A DNA stretch of 64,000 bases, taken from assembly GCA_016195325.1 (NCBI GenBank), contig JACPZX010000085.1, positions 1 to 64,000 of the forward strand, read 5' to 3'. This DNA comes from Acidobacteriota bacterium (GTDB lineage: Bacteria; Acidobacteriota; Polarisedimenticolia; JACPZX01). A program made the position numbers and the translations under genes. The first letter of the stretch is position 1. Each line of letters begins with the position of its first letter. Below, piece after piece: positions 24,431-33,372 of the stretch. Under the pieces are notes generated by a model, which saw only the letters and a program-made list of their open reading frames with translations, searched no databases and was not told the DNA's origin.

Positions 24431-25515
24431 TGGCCGACAGCACCGTCAAGAAGATCAGGGATCAGGCGGCCGACGTGCAGCGTAAGATCCTCAAGGGCCA
24501 GAAGCCCACCATGAAGTTCCCGCTCCGCGCCCTCTCCAACGTGAAGTACGATCCGAAGGCGGGCTATTTCGAGATGCGCGGGCGCAAGAAGGAGCGCACG
24601 CTCACCGTCTCGACGGTGAAGACCTTTGCGCAGACGCTCCGCATGATGGCCTTGTCGAAGGAGCTGGTCGAGCAGGACGACATCGCCACGAAGAGAGAGG
24701 CGTACTACGTCTCGAAAAACTGGGAAGCGGCTCGCTTCCTCGAGCAGCCCGAGTCCGACGCCGTGATGGACGACGTCGAGGCGCTGTTCCAGATCAACCG
24801 CGAGCAGCTCGGCTTCGTCCCGGAGGAGAAGGGGGGGGAGGTCGCCGGCAAGCTCTTCATCATCGACCGCGACACCGAGACGAAGAAGCTCCTGCGCATC
24901 GACTGCACGAAATTCGGCTCGGGGGCCTACTCGATCCCCATCTCGGTCGAGCACCTCAAGTTCGAGACCGACGCGAAATTCATCCTCGCCATCGAGACGG
25001 CCGGCATGTTCCAGCGGCTCGTGAAGCACGGCTACTTCAAGCACGCGAATTGCGTCCTCGTATCGATGGGAGGCGTGCCGACGCGGGCGTGCCGCCGGTT
25101 CGTCCGGCGCCTCGCCGATTTCAAGAAGATCCCGGTCTACGTCTTCGTCGACGGCGACCCCTACGGCATCAGCAACATCTACCGCACGCTGAAAGTCGGC
25201 TCGGGGAACGCCGCGCACCTCAACGAGTTCTTCTGCGTGCCGCAGGCGCGGTTCATGGGCATCACCCCCCAGGACATCGTCGATTACAAGCTCCCGACTC
25301 ACCCGCTCAAGGACGTGGACGTGAAGCGCGCGCGCGACGCGATCAAGAACGACCCGTTCTTCCAGCATCACAAGGAGTGGGTCAAGGCGATGAACCACCT
25401 TCTCGACATGGGCGTCCGTGCCGAGCAACAGGCCCTGGCCAAGCACGGCCTGAACTACGTCATCGAGACGTATCTTCCCGAGAAGCTCGCCCACACGGAG
25501 AGGTTTCTGCCGTAG
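24430..25515 (+). CDS. top6A: DNA topoisomerase VI subunit A (Spo11-like)
   Basis: DNA-cleaving subunit. The 5Y-CAP domain carries KREAYYVSKNW with the probable catalytic Tyr93 (second of the YY pair), and the Toprim domain carries the acidic Glu in AIETAGMFQRL and the DxD of VFVDGDPYGISNIYRTLKVGSG. The order and 361-residue length match Top6A. The ATG shares one base with the TGA of top6B, so the two subunits are translationally coupled. Both subunits are intact, which argues for an active enzyme. Confidence 0.95.
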   Translation: MADSTVKKIRDQAADVQRKILKGQKPTMKFPLRALSNVKYDPKAGYFEMRGRKKERTLTVSTVKTFAQTLRMMALSKELVEQDDIATKREAYYVSKNWEAARFLEQPESDAVMDDVEALFQINREQLGFVPEEKGGEVAGKLFIIDRDTETKKLLRIDCTKFGSGAYSIPISVEHLKFETDAKFILAIETAGMFQRLVKHGYFKHANCVLVSMGGVPTRACRRFVRRLADFKKIPVYVFVDGDPYGISNIYRTLKVGSGNAAHLNEFFCVPQARFMGITPQDIVDYKLPTHPLKDVDVKRARDAIKNDPFFQHHKEWVKAMNHLLDMGVRAEQQALAKHGLNYVIETYLPEKLAHTERFLP

Positions 25516-25603
25516 GGGAGGCCGCCCCGCCGCACCCCCTTCCTTCGTCGTATTGATTGTCCCGATCGGCAAAAAACTCTTGCTGCGCAAGGCCTAGCGT
25601 AAC

Positions 25604-25631
25604 TTGACGTCTTTGTGTTTTTGAATATGTT
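25604..25631 (+). promoter_or_regulatory. Promoter of the small secreted protein gene
   Basis: TTGACG (25604-25609), 16 bases, TATGTT (25626-25631), in one of the most AT-rich short stretches of the window. It lies 50 bases before ATG 25681. Confidence 0.6.
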
Positions 25632-25680
25632 GTTTCTGTGAATGACATATGCAATCAATCGGGCGGTGAGCGGAGGCGGC

Positions 25681-26154
25681 ATGTACACGAAGCGTCGATG
25701 GATCGCAGCGTTGCTCGGGCTTCTCGGCGGGGTTTGCTTCGCGACCGGCGTTCGCGCCGACATCGCGTCGTTCACCGAACCACCCCAGGCCGAGCGGATC
25801 ACGGCGCGCCACGTGATGCTGCGGGCCGACAGGATCTTCGGCTTCGCTCCCATGACGATTCGCCTCTCTGGAATGCTCCAGGAGCCGGACGGAAACCTTT
25901 CCCCGATGAAGGGTGGCCAGAGGGTTCGCATCGTCGTCGAGTCGCCCTTTCTCCGCGTGCAGAGCAGCGGAAATTTCCTCCCTCTGGTGAGCGACACGCA
26001 CTACGAGGCGCTCTCGGTGGGTCCGGATGAGCCGACGGCGTTCCAGCGCTCGATGGAGATCCGGAAGCCCGGCACCTATTCGTTCCGCGTTCAGGTGCTC
26101 TCGACCAACGGAGAGGTCCTCAACTCGAACGAGGTCAGCGTCAAGGTTCTCTAG
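25681..26154 (+). CDS. Small secreted beta protein
   Basis: 157 residues from ATG 25681, preceded by GCGGAGG; an ATG-like start at 25642 lies upstream without a ribosome site. Signal peptide ~7-28 (RWIAALLGLLGGVCFATGVRA). The mature part is beta-rich: ITARHVMLRADRIFGFAPMTIRLSGML, then a C-terminal Ig-like strand set (GTYSFRVQVLSTNGEVLNSN). The end and the FGFAPMTIRLSGML block align with NGFLPLTVTLYGRL and GIYRYQLILHLNNGEKIRSN of the protein at 14190, so they are paralogues. Function unknown. Confidence 0.8.
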   Translation: MYTKRRWIAALLGLLGGVCFATGVRADIASFTEPPQAERITARHVMLRADRIFGFAPMTIRLSGMLQEPDGNLSPMKGGQRVRIVVESPFLRVQSSGNFLPLVSDTHYEALSVGPDEPTAFQRSMEIRKPGTYSFRVQVLSTNGEVLNSNEVSVKVL

Positions 26155-26270
26155 CGTCCTTCCAGTTAGGCCGGCCGGGCGGCTGACTTGGGGTGGGTGG
26201 ACCGGCGGCGCGCGTAACCCGGATCGTGCGCCGCCCATACAGGCTCGGGTCGGGCGGACCCGGGCCACAT

Positions 26271-26308
26271 GGGGGGGGCGGCGGGTGGCCGCCCCCCCCT
26301 CTTCTTTT
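26271..26308 (+). terminator. Rho-independent terminator after small secreted protein gene
   Basis: A 12-bp perfect stem (26271-26282 with 26288-26299), five-base loop, then TCTTCTTTT. The arms are the G8-CGGC and GCCG-C8 runs. It sits about 115 bases after the stop at 26154. Confidence 0.75.
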
Positions 26309-26808
26309 CAGCGTCCTTCGCAGGACGCCTGCAAGTCGTACGCGGGATACCAGCGCTCACCTTCCGCGCCGGGCATTCTCACGAGGTACGCCGGCGTCGA
26401 GGAGCCCTGGGGAAAGCGGTGCGAATCCTCGAACCGGACGACGCTGCCGAACTCCCTCCCGGAGGCGACATCGACGAGAGTTTGCCCGGGCTGGAAGCTC
26501 TTGCGGGATCTCAGGTACCCGGGCCCGTAGATTGCGGCGAGAATCGCGATGAAGACGACCACCGTCGCCGCGAGCGTGACGGGACTCTTGAGCGGATCCG
26601 GCCGCTCGAACCCTTCCCGATCGTAGGCGGCCTTCTTCGCGGGGTCCTTCAGCGTCTCGTACGCTTCCTCGATGCGCTTGAGGTGCGGGCCGTTCGCGTC
26701 CTGCCGCACGAGCGCGTACGAGAGCCGGATCTCGTCGGGGGGCGCCTCCGGGCTGACCTTCAGAATCCGGTAATACCCCTTGAGATCGAGAGGTTTCCTG
26801 GGCGCCAT
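26308..26808 (-). CDS. J-domain-like membrane protein lacking HPD
   Basis: 166 residues. The first ~65 form a DnaJ-like helical pair (KGYYRILKVSPEAPPDEIRLSYA ... IEEAYETLKDPAKKAAYDREG). The HPD tripeptide needed to stimulate DnaK is absent: the loop reads VRQDANGPHLKR. A membrane segment follows (~75-95: VTLAATVVVFIAILAAIYGPG), then a periplasmic or cytosolic ~70-residue tail. It is probably a J-like protein that binds membrane or DnaK partners without stimulating ATPase. Last gene of the minus-strand run from the ferredoxin. Confidence 0.8.
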   Translation of the reverse strand: MAPRKPLDLKGYYRILKVSPEAPPDEIRLSYALVRQDANGPHLKRIEEAYETLKDPAKKAAYDREGFERPDPLKSPVTLAATVVVFIAILAAIYGPGYLRSRKSFQPGQTLVDVASGREFGSVVRFEDSHRFPQGSSTPAYLVRMPGAEGERWYPAYDLQASCEGR

Positions 26809-26821
26809 GGCGCGCCTCCCG

Positions 26822-26932
26822 CTACTTCCGGCCGGCGGAGTTGGGGAGGAGGCCCTTCTTGCGGAGCTTCACCCTCTTCGCCTTGCGTTGACGCCGACGC
26901 CGGATCTCTGCCTGCCTTGTTCCTTTTCCCAT
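26822..26932 (-). CDS. 36-residue highly basic protein
   Basis: An ATG at 26932, with GAGGAG eight bases upstream, opens a 36-residue frame ending TAG at 26822: MGKGTRQAEIRRRRQRKAKR followed by VKLRKKGLLPNSAGRK. 16 of 36 residues are Lys or Arg. It resembles short Arg/Lys-rich bacterial proteins of the bTHX ribosomal or DUF6800 type, but I cannot assign a family. It sits between the Lon-N protein and the J-domain-like protein on the same strand, with 17 and 13 bases of separation, which fits an operon. Confidence 0.7.
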   Translation of the reverse strand: MGKGTRQAEIRRRRQRKAKRVKLRKKGLLPNSAGRK

Positions 26933-26949
26933 CGAATCGCTCCTCGCTT

Positions 26950-27639
26950 TCAGTGAATCGGGCCCGGCGGCCGACCCGGCGCGCCGGGTGCGCGCGAGAG
27001 GACGACCTTCTGCAGATGGGCCTCCAGGAATGTCGTCAGCTTCAGGCAGCGCTCCCGAATCTCGTCGATCTCGAGGAGCAACTGCTTCACCTCGGGGGGG
27101 AGTCCCACGTGGGCGCAGACGGAGTTGACCACGGTTTCATAGGGGAGATGCTCGCCGAGCGTCACCATCGGAGTGGACTCGCCCGCCATCTCCTGAACGA
27201 GGACGGTGCAGGCGCCGAAGAGCCGGACGAGATCTTCGCGGCCCGCGCCGGTCGAGTTGTCGGGAATCGTCTCCGCGATCGGTTGGATCCGCGCGGTCCG
27301 GTATGGAGAAGATCCGACGAGGTCGCCGAGCGCGACCTTGCGAAGGCCGACCAGCTTGAGATGGTAGCGCCCGTCCTCGGTCCGTTGGAGCGACGTGATC
27401 CGCCCGAGGCACCCCACCTCGCAGTAGTCCGGGTTCCCCTCATAGTCGCGTTCCCATCCGGCCTTCAGGAGGGACATCGCGATGCAGCCGTCTCCGCGCT
27501 CCGCGTCGGCGATCATCGCCCGATACCGCGGCTCGAAGATGTGAAGCGGAAGGATCGTGCTCGGGAAGAGGACGACGGTCGGCAGCGGGAAGACGGGCGC
27601 AGTCTGAGGGAACGGCTCCGGAGATCCAGCACCCGCCAT
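26950..27639 (-). CDS. LON peptidase N-terminal (substrate-binding) domain protein
   Basis: A 229-residue stand-alone Lon-N/PUA-like protein without ATPase or protease domain. The start is ATG 27639, just before the conserved VFPLPTVVLFPSTILPLHIFEPRYRAMIADA; the open frame further upstream overlaps the ferredoxin gene. Other blocks: GCLGRITSLQRTEDGRYHLKLVGLRKVAL and a helical C-terminus (LPPEVKQLLLEIDEIRERCLKLTTFLE). Such proteins are common but their role is unclear. Follows the ferredoxin gene by 17 bases. Confidence 0.9.
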   Translation of the reverse strand: MAGAGSPEPFPQTAPVFPLPTVVLFPSTILPLHIFEPRYRAMIADAERGDGCIAMSLLKAGWERDYEGNPDYCEVGCLGRITSLQRTEDGRYHLKLVGLRKVALGDLVGSSPYRTARIQPIAETIPDNSTGAGREDLVRLFGACTVLVQEMAGESTPMVTLGEHLPYETVVNSVCAHVGLPPEVKQLLLEIDEIRERCLKLTTFLEAHLQKVVLSRAPGAPGRPPGPIH

Positions 27640-27656
27640 CGCTGCGGCCGCCCCCT

Positions 27657-28621
<965 letters not shown>

Positions 28622-28625
28622 CGCG

Positions 28626-28652
28626 CCCCCCACGCGGGGGGGGGCTATTTCT
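28626..28652. terminator. C6/G6 hairpin between convergent genes
   Basis: CCCCCC-ACGC-GGGGGG (28626-28641), followed on the plus strand by GGGCTATTTCTT. It lies between the stops at 28621 and 28645, so it can serve both transcripts; the T-run is weak. Confidence 0.5.
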
Positions 28653-29610
28653 TCCCCTCCACGATCCCCTTCAGGTCCATGATCGTGTTCTGATCCGACA
28701 CGATGACCGAGATCTTGTCGGAGAGCTTGTCGACGTAGAGGTACCGGATGTAGTTGGGATTCTGCCGCAAGGCCTCGTTGATCGTCTCGATCGCCTTCGC
28801 CCGGCCGCTCGCCTCGATCACCTTTCGCTCGGCTTCCTTCTGCTCCTTCTCGAGGACGTACTTCATCTGCTCGGCCGACTGCTGCGCAATCTGCTTCGCC
28901 TCGATCGACTTCGCGAACTGCTCGGTGAACCGGACGTCCCTGAGGACGACCTCGTCGATGAGGAAGCCGTCCTTCTCCACCAGCGTCCTGATCTTCTCGT
29001 TGATCTCCGTCTGGATCTTCGCCCGCTTCGAGGAGTACACGTCCATGACGGCGTACTCGGAGATGACGAGGCGGATCACCGAGCGGATGGCGGGGCGGAT
29101 GATCTTTTCCTCGTAGTCGGGCCCGATTTTCTGGTGGATCTCGATGACGCGCGACGGGTCGAGGTGATGCCACACCGTGATGTCGATGCCGACGAGAAGC
29201 CCTTCCTGCGTCGGCGACCAGAGCGAGTCGTCCGCTTCCGCCTTCCGCCCCTCACCCTGCGTTCCCGACATCGTGTACTCGAGCCGGCGCAGATCGTACA
29301 GGTGCGTGTCCGTCACGAGCGGCGTCACGAACGCGATCCCCTGCCGCGCCAGATCGAACTGCTTGGTGACGGTGTTGAAAATCACCAGCGCGTTTCCGAC
29401 GGGGACGCTGCGCACTGACGCGAGGAAGAGCAGCACCAGGAGCACGAGCGGAACGGCGACCAGGAGGTTCTTGAGCGCGGGACCCTGCGGCCCCGAGACG
29501 CGGCGCCCGTCCGTGTCGAAGACGTGGGGGCGCCGGCCGCCCTTCATGAACCGCGTGGCGGCGATCATGCCGAGAGCCAGAACTGCGAGGACGACGAAGA
29601 TGCCGGGCAT
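28645..29610 (-). CDS. SPFH/prohibitin-family membrane protein
   Basis: 321 residues. Two N-terminal membrane segments (residues ~3-20 FVVLAVLALGMIAATRF and ~48-66 NLLVAVPLVLLVLLFLASV), then the Band 7/prohibitin domain (GNALVIFNTVTKQFDLARQGIAFVTP...; EYAVMDVYSSKRAKIQTEI; VLRDVRFTEQFAKSIEAKQIAQQSAE) and a coiled coil (EKEQKEAERKVIEASGRAKAIETINE). Likely forms membrane scaffolds and may control membrane proteases. No FtsH is nearby. Family clear, partner unknown. Confidence 0.92.
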   Translation of the reverse strand: MPGIFVVLAVLALGMIAATRFMKGGRRPHVFDTDGRRVSGPQGPALKNLLVAVPLVLLVLLFLASVRSVPVGNALVIFNTVTKQFDLARQGIAFVTPLVTDTHLYDLRRLEYTMSGTQGEGRKAEADDSLWSPTQEGLLVGIDITVWHHLDPSRVIEIHQKIGPDYEEKIIRPAIRSVIRLVISEYAVMDVYSSKRAKIQTEINEKIRTLVEKDGFLIDEVVLRDVRFTEQFAKSIEAKQIAQQSAEQMKYVLEKEQKEAERKVIEASGRAKAIETINEALRQNPNYIRYLYVDKLSDKISVIVSDQNTIMDLKGIVEGKK

Positions 29611-29705
29611 GAGGGAGTCCCCCTAGGTTGGAACGGAGTGTGAGTTTCGGTGCGACTCACTTTACCGCGCGCGATGCCGGTTGTGGAATTCGTGCGCGCG
29701 CACAC

Positions 29706-29735
29706 AAAAAAAGGGCGGCGCACCGGGCGCCGCCC
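29706..29735 (-). terminator. Rho-independent terminator of the trypsin-like protease gene
   Basis: Read on the minus strand: 9-bp stem GGGCGGCGC/GCGCCGCCC with a 5-base loop (29735-29713), followed directly by seven T (29712-29706). It begins 22 bases after the protease stop. Confidence 0.85.
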
Positions 29736-29757
29736 CTCTTGCAGAAAGCCGATCGAG

Positions 29758-30855
29758 TTACCTCGCGACGAAGGGATCCGTCTCGATGACCTTGACCTTC
29801 ACGCCCTCGAGATCGGTGGGGAGGCCGTGTGCTCTCGAGCCGCCCGCGTTCTCGACGTACAGGATGATGACCGCCTTCGTTGGGTCGATGTCGTCCTTGC
29901 CGACGCCTGCGCCGATGACGCCCGGCTTCGCGAAGAGATCCGGCTCGTAGCGCTCCTTGATGGTGCGCGCGAAATCGATGTCGTTGGCCGAGGGGCCGTG
30001 GAGAAGGTTCGCCGACTCCACGCCGACCCCGATCGGCGTCGTGCCGGTGCAGGACCCGCTGCCCACGAAATGGGTCGTGTGTCCCCCTGCGTTGAGCGCG
30101 GCGAGGACGTCAGCGACAGGATTGCCGATGGTGACGCTGCTGCTGCCGGCGTACAGGAGCGCCACGGGGTTATGGCTGGCGTTGTCCGTCACGATGAGCG
30201 AGCCCGAATCTCCTCCGCCGCTGAAGGTCCCCGGCGTGATCGAGACCTGGTTCGAGTAGGTGATGGTGAACTTCTTCCCGGAGTTGCACCCCTTCTGGTA
30301 GCTGATGCTCACGTTGACGTTGGTGGCCTGGACGGTGCCAAAAGTCTGGCCGGTCGTCCGGCCGCTCTTCGTCACGTTTCCGGAAGCCGCCGCCGTGACG
30401 CAGGAAGGCACGCCGATGTCGATGATCGACCCCGAGCCGTCGACGTTCGCGTTGGCGACCGAGAGCCCCACGTCCACGTTGGCGGTGCCGAGCGGGACGA
30501 TGTTGCCGGCGAACGTGCCGACGACGTTGTAGTTGCTTAGGGTCTGGCTGCAGCCCTTGTCGATGAGTCCCGGCTGGATGTCGGTCTCACCCGTGGTCGC
30601 GCTGCCCGAGCGGGCGAGGACGTGGTTGTTGCTCAGGATGTAGGTCGTGCCGTCCCTCGTGATCAGCGAGCCCAGCGTCCCGCCGCAACAGAACGCATTG
30701 CTGTGATCGGCGAGGCTGCCTCCGGACGTCCCCATCTGCACCGGCGGTGTCTGTTTCACCTGGTGGTTGGCGCCGCCGTCGGCGAACATCGGCGTTGCGG
30801 TCAGGGCCAGCGCCACGGCGCCGGCAAGGGCCAACATCCACTTCGCATTTCTCAT
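29758..30855 (-). CDS. Secreted trypsin-like serine protease (Nal1-like)
   Basis: 365 residues from ATG 30855 with GAAGGAG upstream; an earlier ATG at 30924 lacks one. Signal peptide residues 1-25 (WMLALAGAVALALTATPMFA). The catalytic triad is visible as His78 (LSNNHVLA), Asp128 (NVDVGLS) and Ser217 (GGGDSGSLIV). FCCGGTLGSLI just before the His is typical of the Nal1-type trypsin branch. The C-terminal ~75 residues form a small alpha/beta add-on (IGAGVGKDDIDPTKAVIILYVE). It is alone on its strand and ends in a clear terminator. Confidence 0.88.
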   Translation of the reverse strand: MRNAKWMLALAGAVALALTATPMFADGGANHQVKQTPPVQMGTSGGSLADHSNAFCCGGTLGSLITRDGTTYILSNNHVLARSGSATTGETDIQPGLIDKGCSQTLSNYNVVGTFAGNIVPLGTANVDVGLSVANANVDGSGSIIDIGVPSCVTAAASGNVTKSGRTTGQTFGTVQATNVNVSISYQKGCNSGKKFTITYSNQVSITPGTFSGGGDSGSLIVTDNASHNPVALLYAGSSSVTIGNPVADVLAALNAGGHTTHFVGSGSCTGTTPIGVGVESANLLHGPSANDIDFARTIKERYEPDLFAKPGVIGAGVGKDDIDPTKAVIILYVENAGGSRAHGLPTDLEGVKVKVIETDPFVAR

Positions 30856-31349
30856 CGCGGGCTCCTTCTCGAAACGTTGACTTCCCGCGGCGCGAGTCCT
30901 CATGGACGCGCGCCGATCCCCCAAGCAAACACAACACCGCGCGCGCCCGCACGCGGTGAAGGACTCCGAAAACGGTTCATTGGAAGCTGATGAGAGAGGA
31001 TGGGCGGGGCTGCTGCGGTGCCGACGTTCACTTCATGCACGCAACGGGCTCCTTTCGACGTATTGCGGAGCGGCGATCGCTGCGAACCGTGGCGGGCCCT
31101 GCCGGGGCGATCCGGCGTGACGGCGGGCGCCCCGAGACGCGCGCGGTCGGGCGAGAACGGCCCATCATACGGTGATTGGCGGTGAGCCGTCAATCCCATA
31201 ATGGGGAGAAATCGAGAACAAGGGAGTCAGCGGGCTCCGGGTGTTGTGTTACCCTGCGCCCCGCCTGGGGCCGCTGGTGCGCCGCCGTGAATCGGAACGG
31301 GAGGGCACCTGGAAACATCACGCGACATCGTGGGACATCCTGAACAGCG
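30856..31349. other. Intergenic region between divergent genes
   Basis: 494 bases between the protease and the OPT transporter. Open frames here have no ribosome site and no recognisable protein (for example 30990-31175). A weak TTGGCG...CATAAT pair (31176-31202) has poor spacing. I see no RNA gene. Confidence 0.55.
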
Positions 31350-33371
31350 ATGAAGCACGAGCCGTTCGTCTCGGAATCCTCCCGCCTCCCCGAGTTCACA
31401 TTCCGCGCCGTCATCCTCGGCGTCGTGCAGGCGGTCGTGCTCGGCGCAGCCAACGCCTACCTCGGGATGAAGGCCGGGCAGACGATTGCCGCGACCTTCC
31501 CGGCGGCCGTCATCTCGATGGTCGTCCTCCGGGCCTTCAAGGGCTCCTCCATCCTCGAGGAGAACGTCTCGCGCAGCGCGGCCTCGGTCGGCGAGGCGCT
31601 GGTCGCGGGCGCGATCTTCACCCTCCCGGCCTTCATCATCACGGGGCTCTGGAAGGAGTTCAACTACTGGGAGAGCAGCTTCCTCATGCTCGTCGGGGGG
31701 ACGCTCGGCGTCACCTTCGTCATCTTTCTTCGCCGGACGCTGTGCGAGGATCCGACGCTCCCCTTCCCCGAGGCGGTGGCCGCCGCCGAGATCCACAAGA
31801 CGGGACGCAAGGGGGCGACCGGCGCGAAGTACCTCTTCGCGACGATGGGGTTCGCGGGGCTGGTGGAGCTGCTCAAGAACGACTGGGGGTTCGCCGCGAT
31901 CAAGGACTCGGTCAGCGGGTTCCTGCCGTTCCGCGCGTCGAAGGTTCACTTCCTGCGCGAAGGGCGGCCGTTCGGCGATCCGGGGACCTTCGCCGGCGGG
32001 ATCCACTACGAGACGCCGTACGCGTCGCCCGCCTTCATGAGCGTCGGCTACATCATCGGCCCGAAGCTCGCGGCCCTGAACTTCTCGGGCGGCGTCCTCG
32101 CCTGGGTGATCCTCGTGCCGATGATCATGTTCCTGAGCGGCGAGGGGAGCGCGCTGATGAACCTCGCGCACCATCCCTCGCTCGCGTCGGCGGGCGAGCT
32201 CGACCGCCTCGACGTGGTCGCCGACCAGGCCTGGCGCGGCGTCGTGCGGCCGATGGCGGTCGGCGCGATGCTCGTCTCGGCCCTGTGGACCCTCTTCAAC
32301 ATGCGCGGGCCGCTCCTCGACGGCGTGCTGAGGGCCTTCAAGGACATGAAGGTGGCGCGCGCCGCGGGGCACACGACGGCGCGCCTGGAGCGCGACATCC
32401 CGATGGCCTGGGTCGTCGGGGGAACCGTGGCGCTCCTCGTGCCGATGACCGCCCTCTTCGAGTGGTACATGCACGACATCGCCGGCGCCTTCATGGCGGC
32501 GCTCGCGATGACGCTGACCGGCTTCGTCCTTTCCGCCGTCTCGGGATATCTCGTCGGCGTCATCGGCTCGTCGTCGAGCCCCATCTCGGGTCTCGCTCTC
32601 TCGAGCCTCATCGTGGCGGCGGTCCTCCTCGTGGCGATCGGCGTCACGGGCCCCGGGGGAGTGATGGCGGTCCTGGCCGTCGCGGCGGTGGTCTGCTGCG
32701 CGACCTCGATCGGCGGCGGCGTCATCCAGGACCTGAAGGTCGGGCACATCCTCGGCGGCACGCCGTGGACGATGGAGGTCGCGTACGTCATCGCCGTCGT
32801 CTGCACGTCGTTCGTCCTGGTCCTTCCGATCGCCTCGCTCCACTCGGCCGACATCGTGAAGGGGGGCTCGGGGATCGGCGGCGAGCACCTCCCCGCGCCT
32901 CAGGCCGGCCTGATGGCGATGCTCGCGCAGGGCATCGTCGGCGGCGAGATGGCGTGGCCGCTCGTGCTGATGGGCGTCGGGCTGGCGATCGGTCTCATCA
33001 TGATGGGGTGCGAGTCGCCGATGATCGTCGCCGTCGGCATGTACCTCGACTTCGCGACCGTCTCGGCGATCTTCGTGGGCGGGGTGATCCGGTGGTTCGC
33101 GGATCGCTTCATGGCCCGGCGGAAGATGGCGGCGCCGGAGATCGAGCACCGCGTGAACATCGGCACCCTCCTCGCCTCGGGGATGATCGCGGGGGAGGCG
33201 CTCGTCGCCGTCCTTCTCGCGGTGTCGGTGCTCGTTCAGGACCGATTCGGCATCAACCTCGAGCTTCCGAAGTTCGGTGGGAGCGGCGCGGCGGGGTTGC
33301 TGGTCTTCGCCGCCGTGGCCGCGGTGCTCATCGTCGTTCCGATGCGGGCGCCCAGGCCGGACGCGGCGTGA
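31350..33371 (+). CDS. OPT-family oligopeptide transporter
   Basis: 673 residues with about 15 membrane segments. The N-terminus PEFTFRAVILGVVQAVVLGAANAYLGMKAGQTIAATFPAA is the hallmark of the bacterial OPT branch, and EENVSRSAASVGEALVAGAIFTLPA follows. A cation-coupled importer of peptides or metal chelates; substrate not predictable. Stop TGA is followed within two bases by the TatD start GTG. Confidence 0.93.
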   Translation: MKHEPFVSESSRLPEFTFRAVILGVVQAVVLGAANAYLGMKAGQTIAATFPAAVISMVVLRAFKGSSILEENVSRSAASVGEALVAGAIFTLPAFIITGLWKEFNYWESSFLMLVGGTLGVTFVIFLRRTLCEDPTLPFPEAVAAAEIHKTGRKGATGAKYLFATMGFAGLVELLKNDWGFAAIKDSVSGFLPFRASKVHFLREGRPFGDPGTFAGGIHYETPYASPAFMSVGYIIGPKLAALNFSGGVLAWVILVPMIMFLSGEGSALMNLAHHPSLASAGELDRLDVVADQAWRGVVRPMAVGAMLVSALWTLFNMRGPLLDGVLRAFKDMKVARAAGHTTARLERDIPMAWVVGGTVALLVPMTALFEWYMHDIAGAFMAALAMTLTGFVLSAVSGYLVGVIGSSSSPISGLALSSLIVAAVLLVAIGVTGPGGVMAVLAVAAVVCCATSIGGGVIQDLKVGHILGGTPWTMEVAYVIAVVCTSFVLVLPIASLHSADIVKGGSGIGGEHLPAPQAGLMAMLAQGIVGGEMAWPLVLMGVGLAIGLIMMGCESPMIVAVGMYLDFATVSAIFVGGVIRWFADRFMARRKMAAPEIEHRVNIGTLLASGMIAGEALVAVLLAVSVLVQDRFGINLELPKFGGSGAAGLLVFAAVAAVLIVVPMRAPRPDAA

Positions 33372-33372
33372 T

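Noticed and set aside
30990-31175. Small plus-strand open frame in the intergenic gap
   Set aside because: There is no ribosome site, no signal or membrane pattern, and the composition is that of random GC-rich translation.
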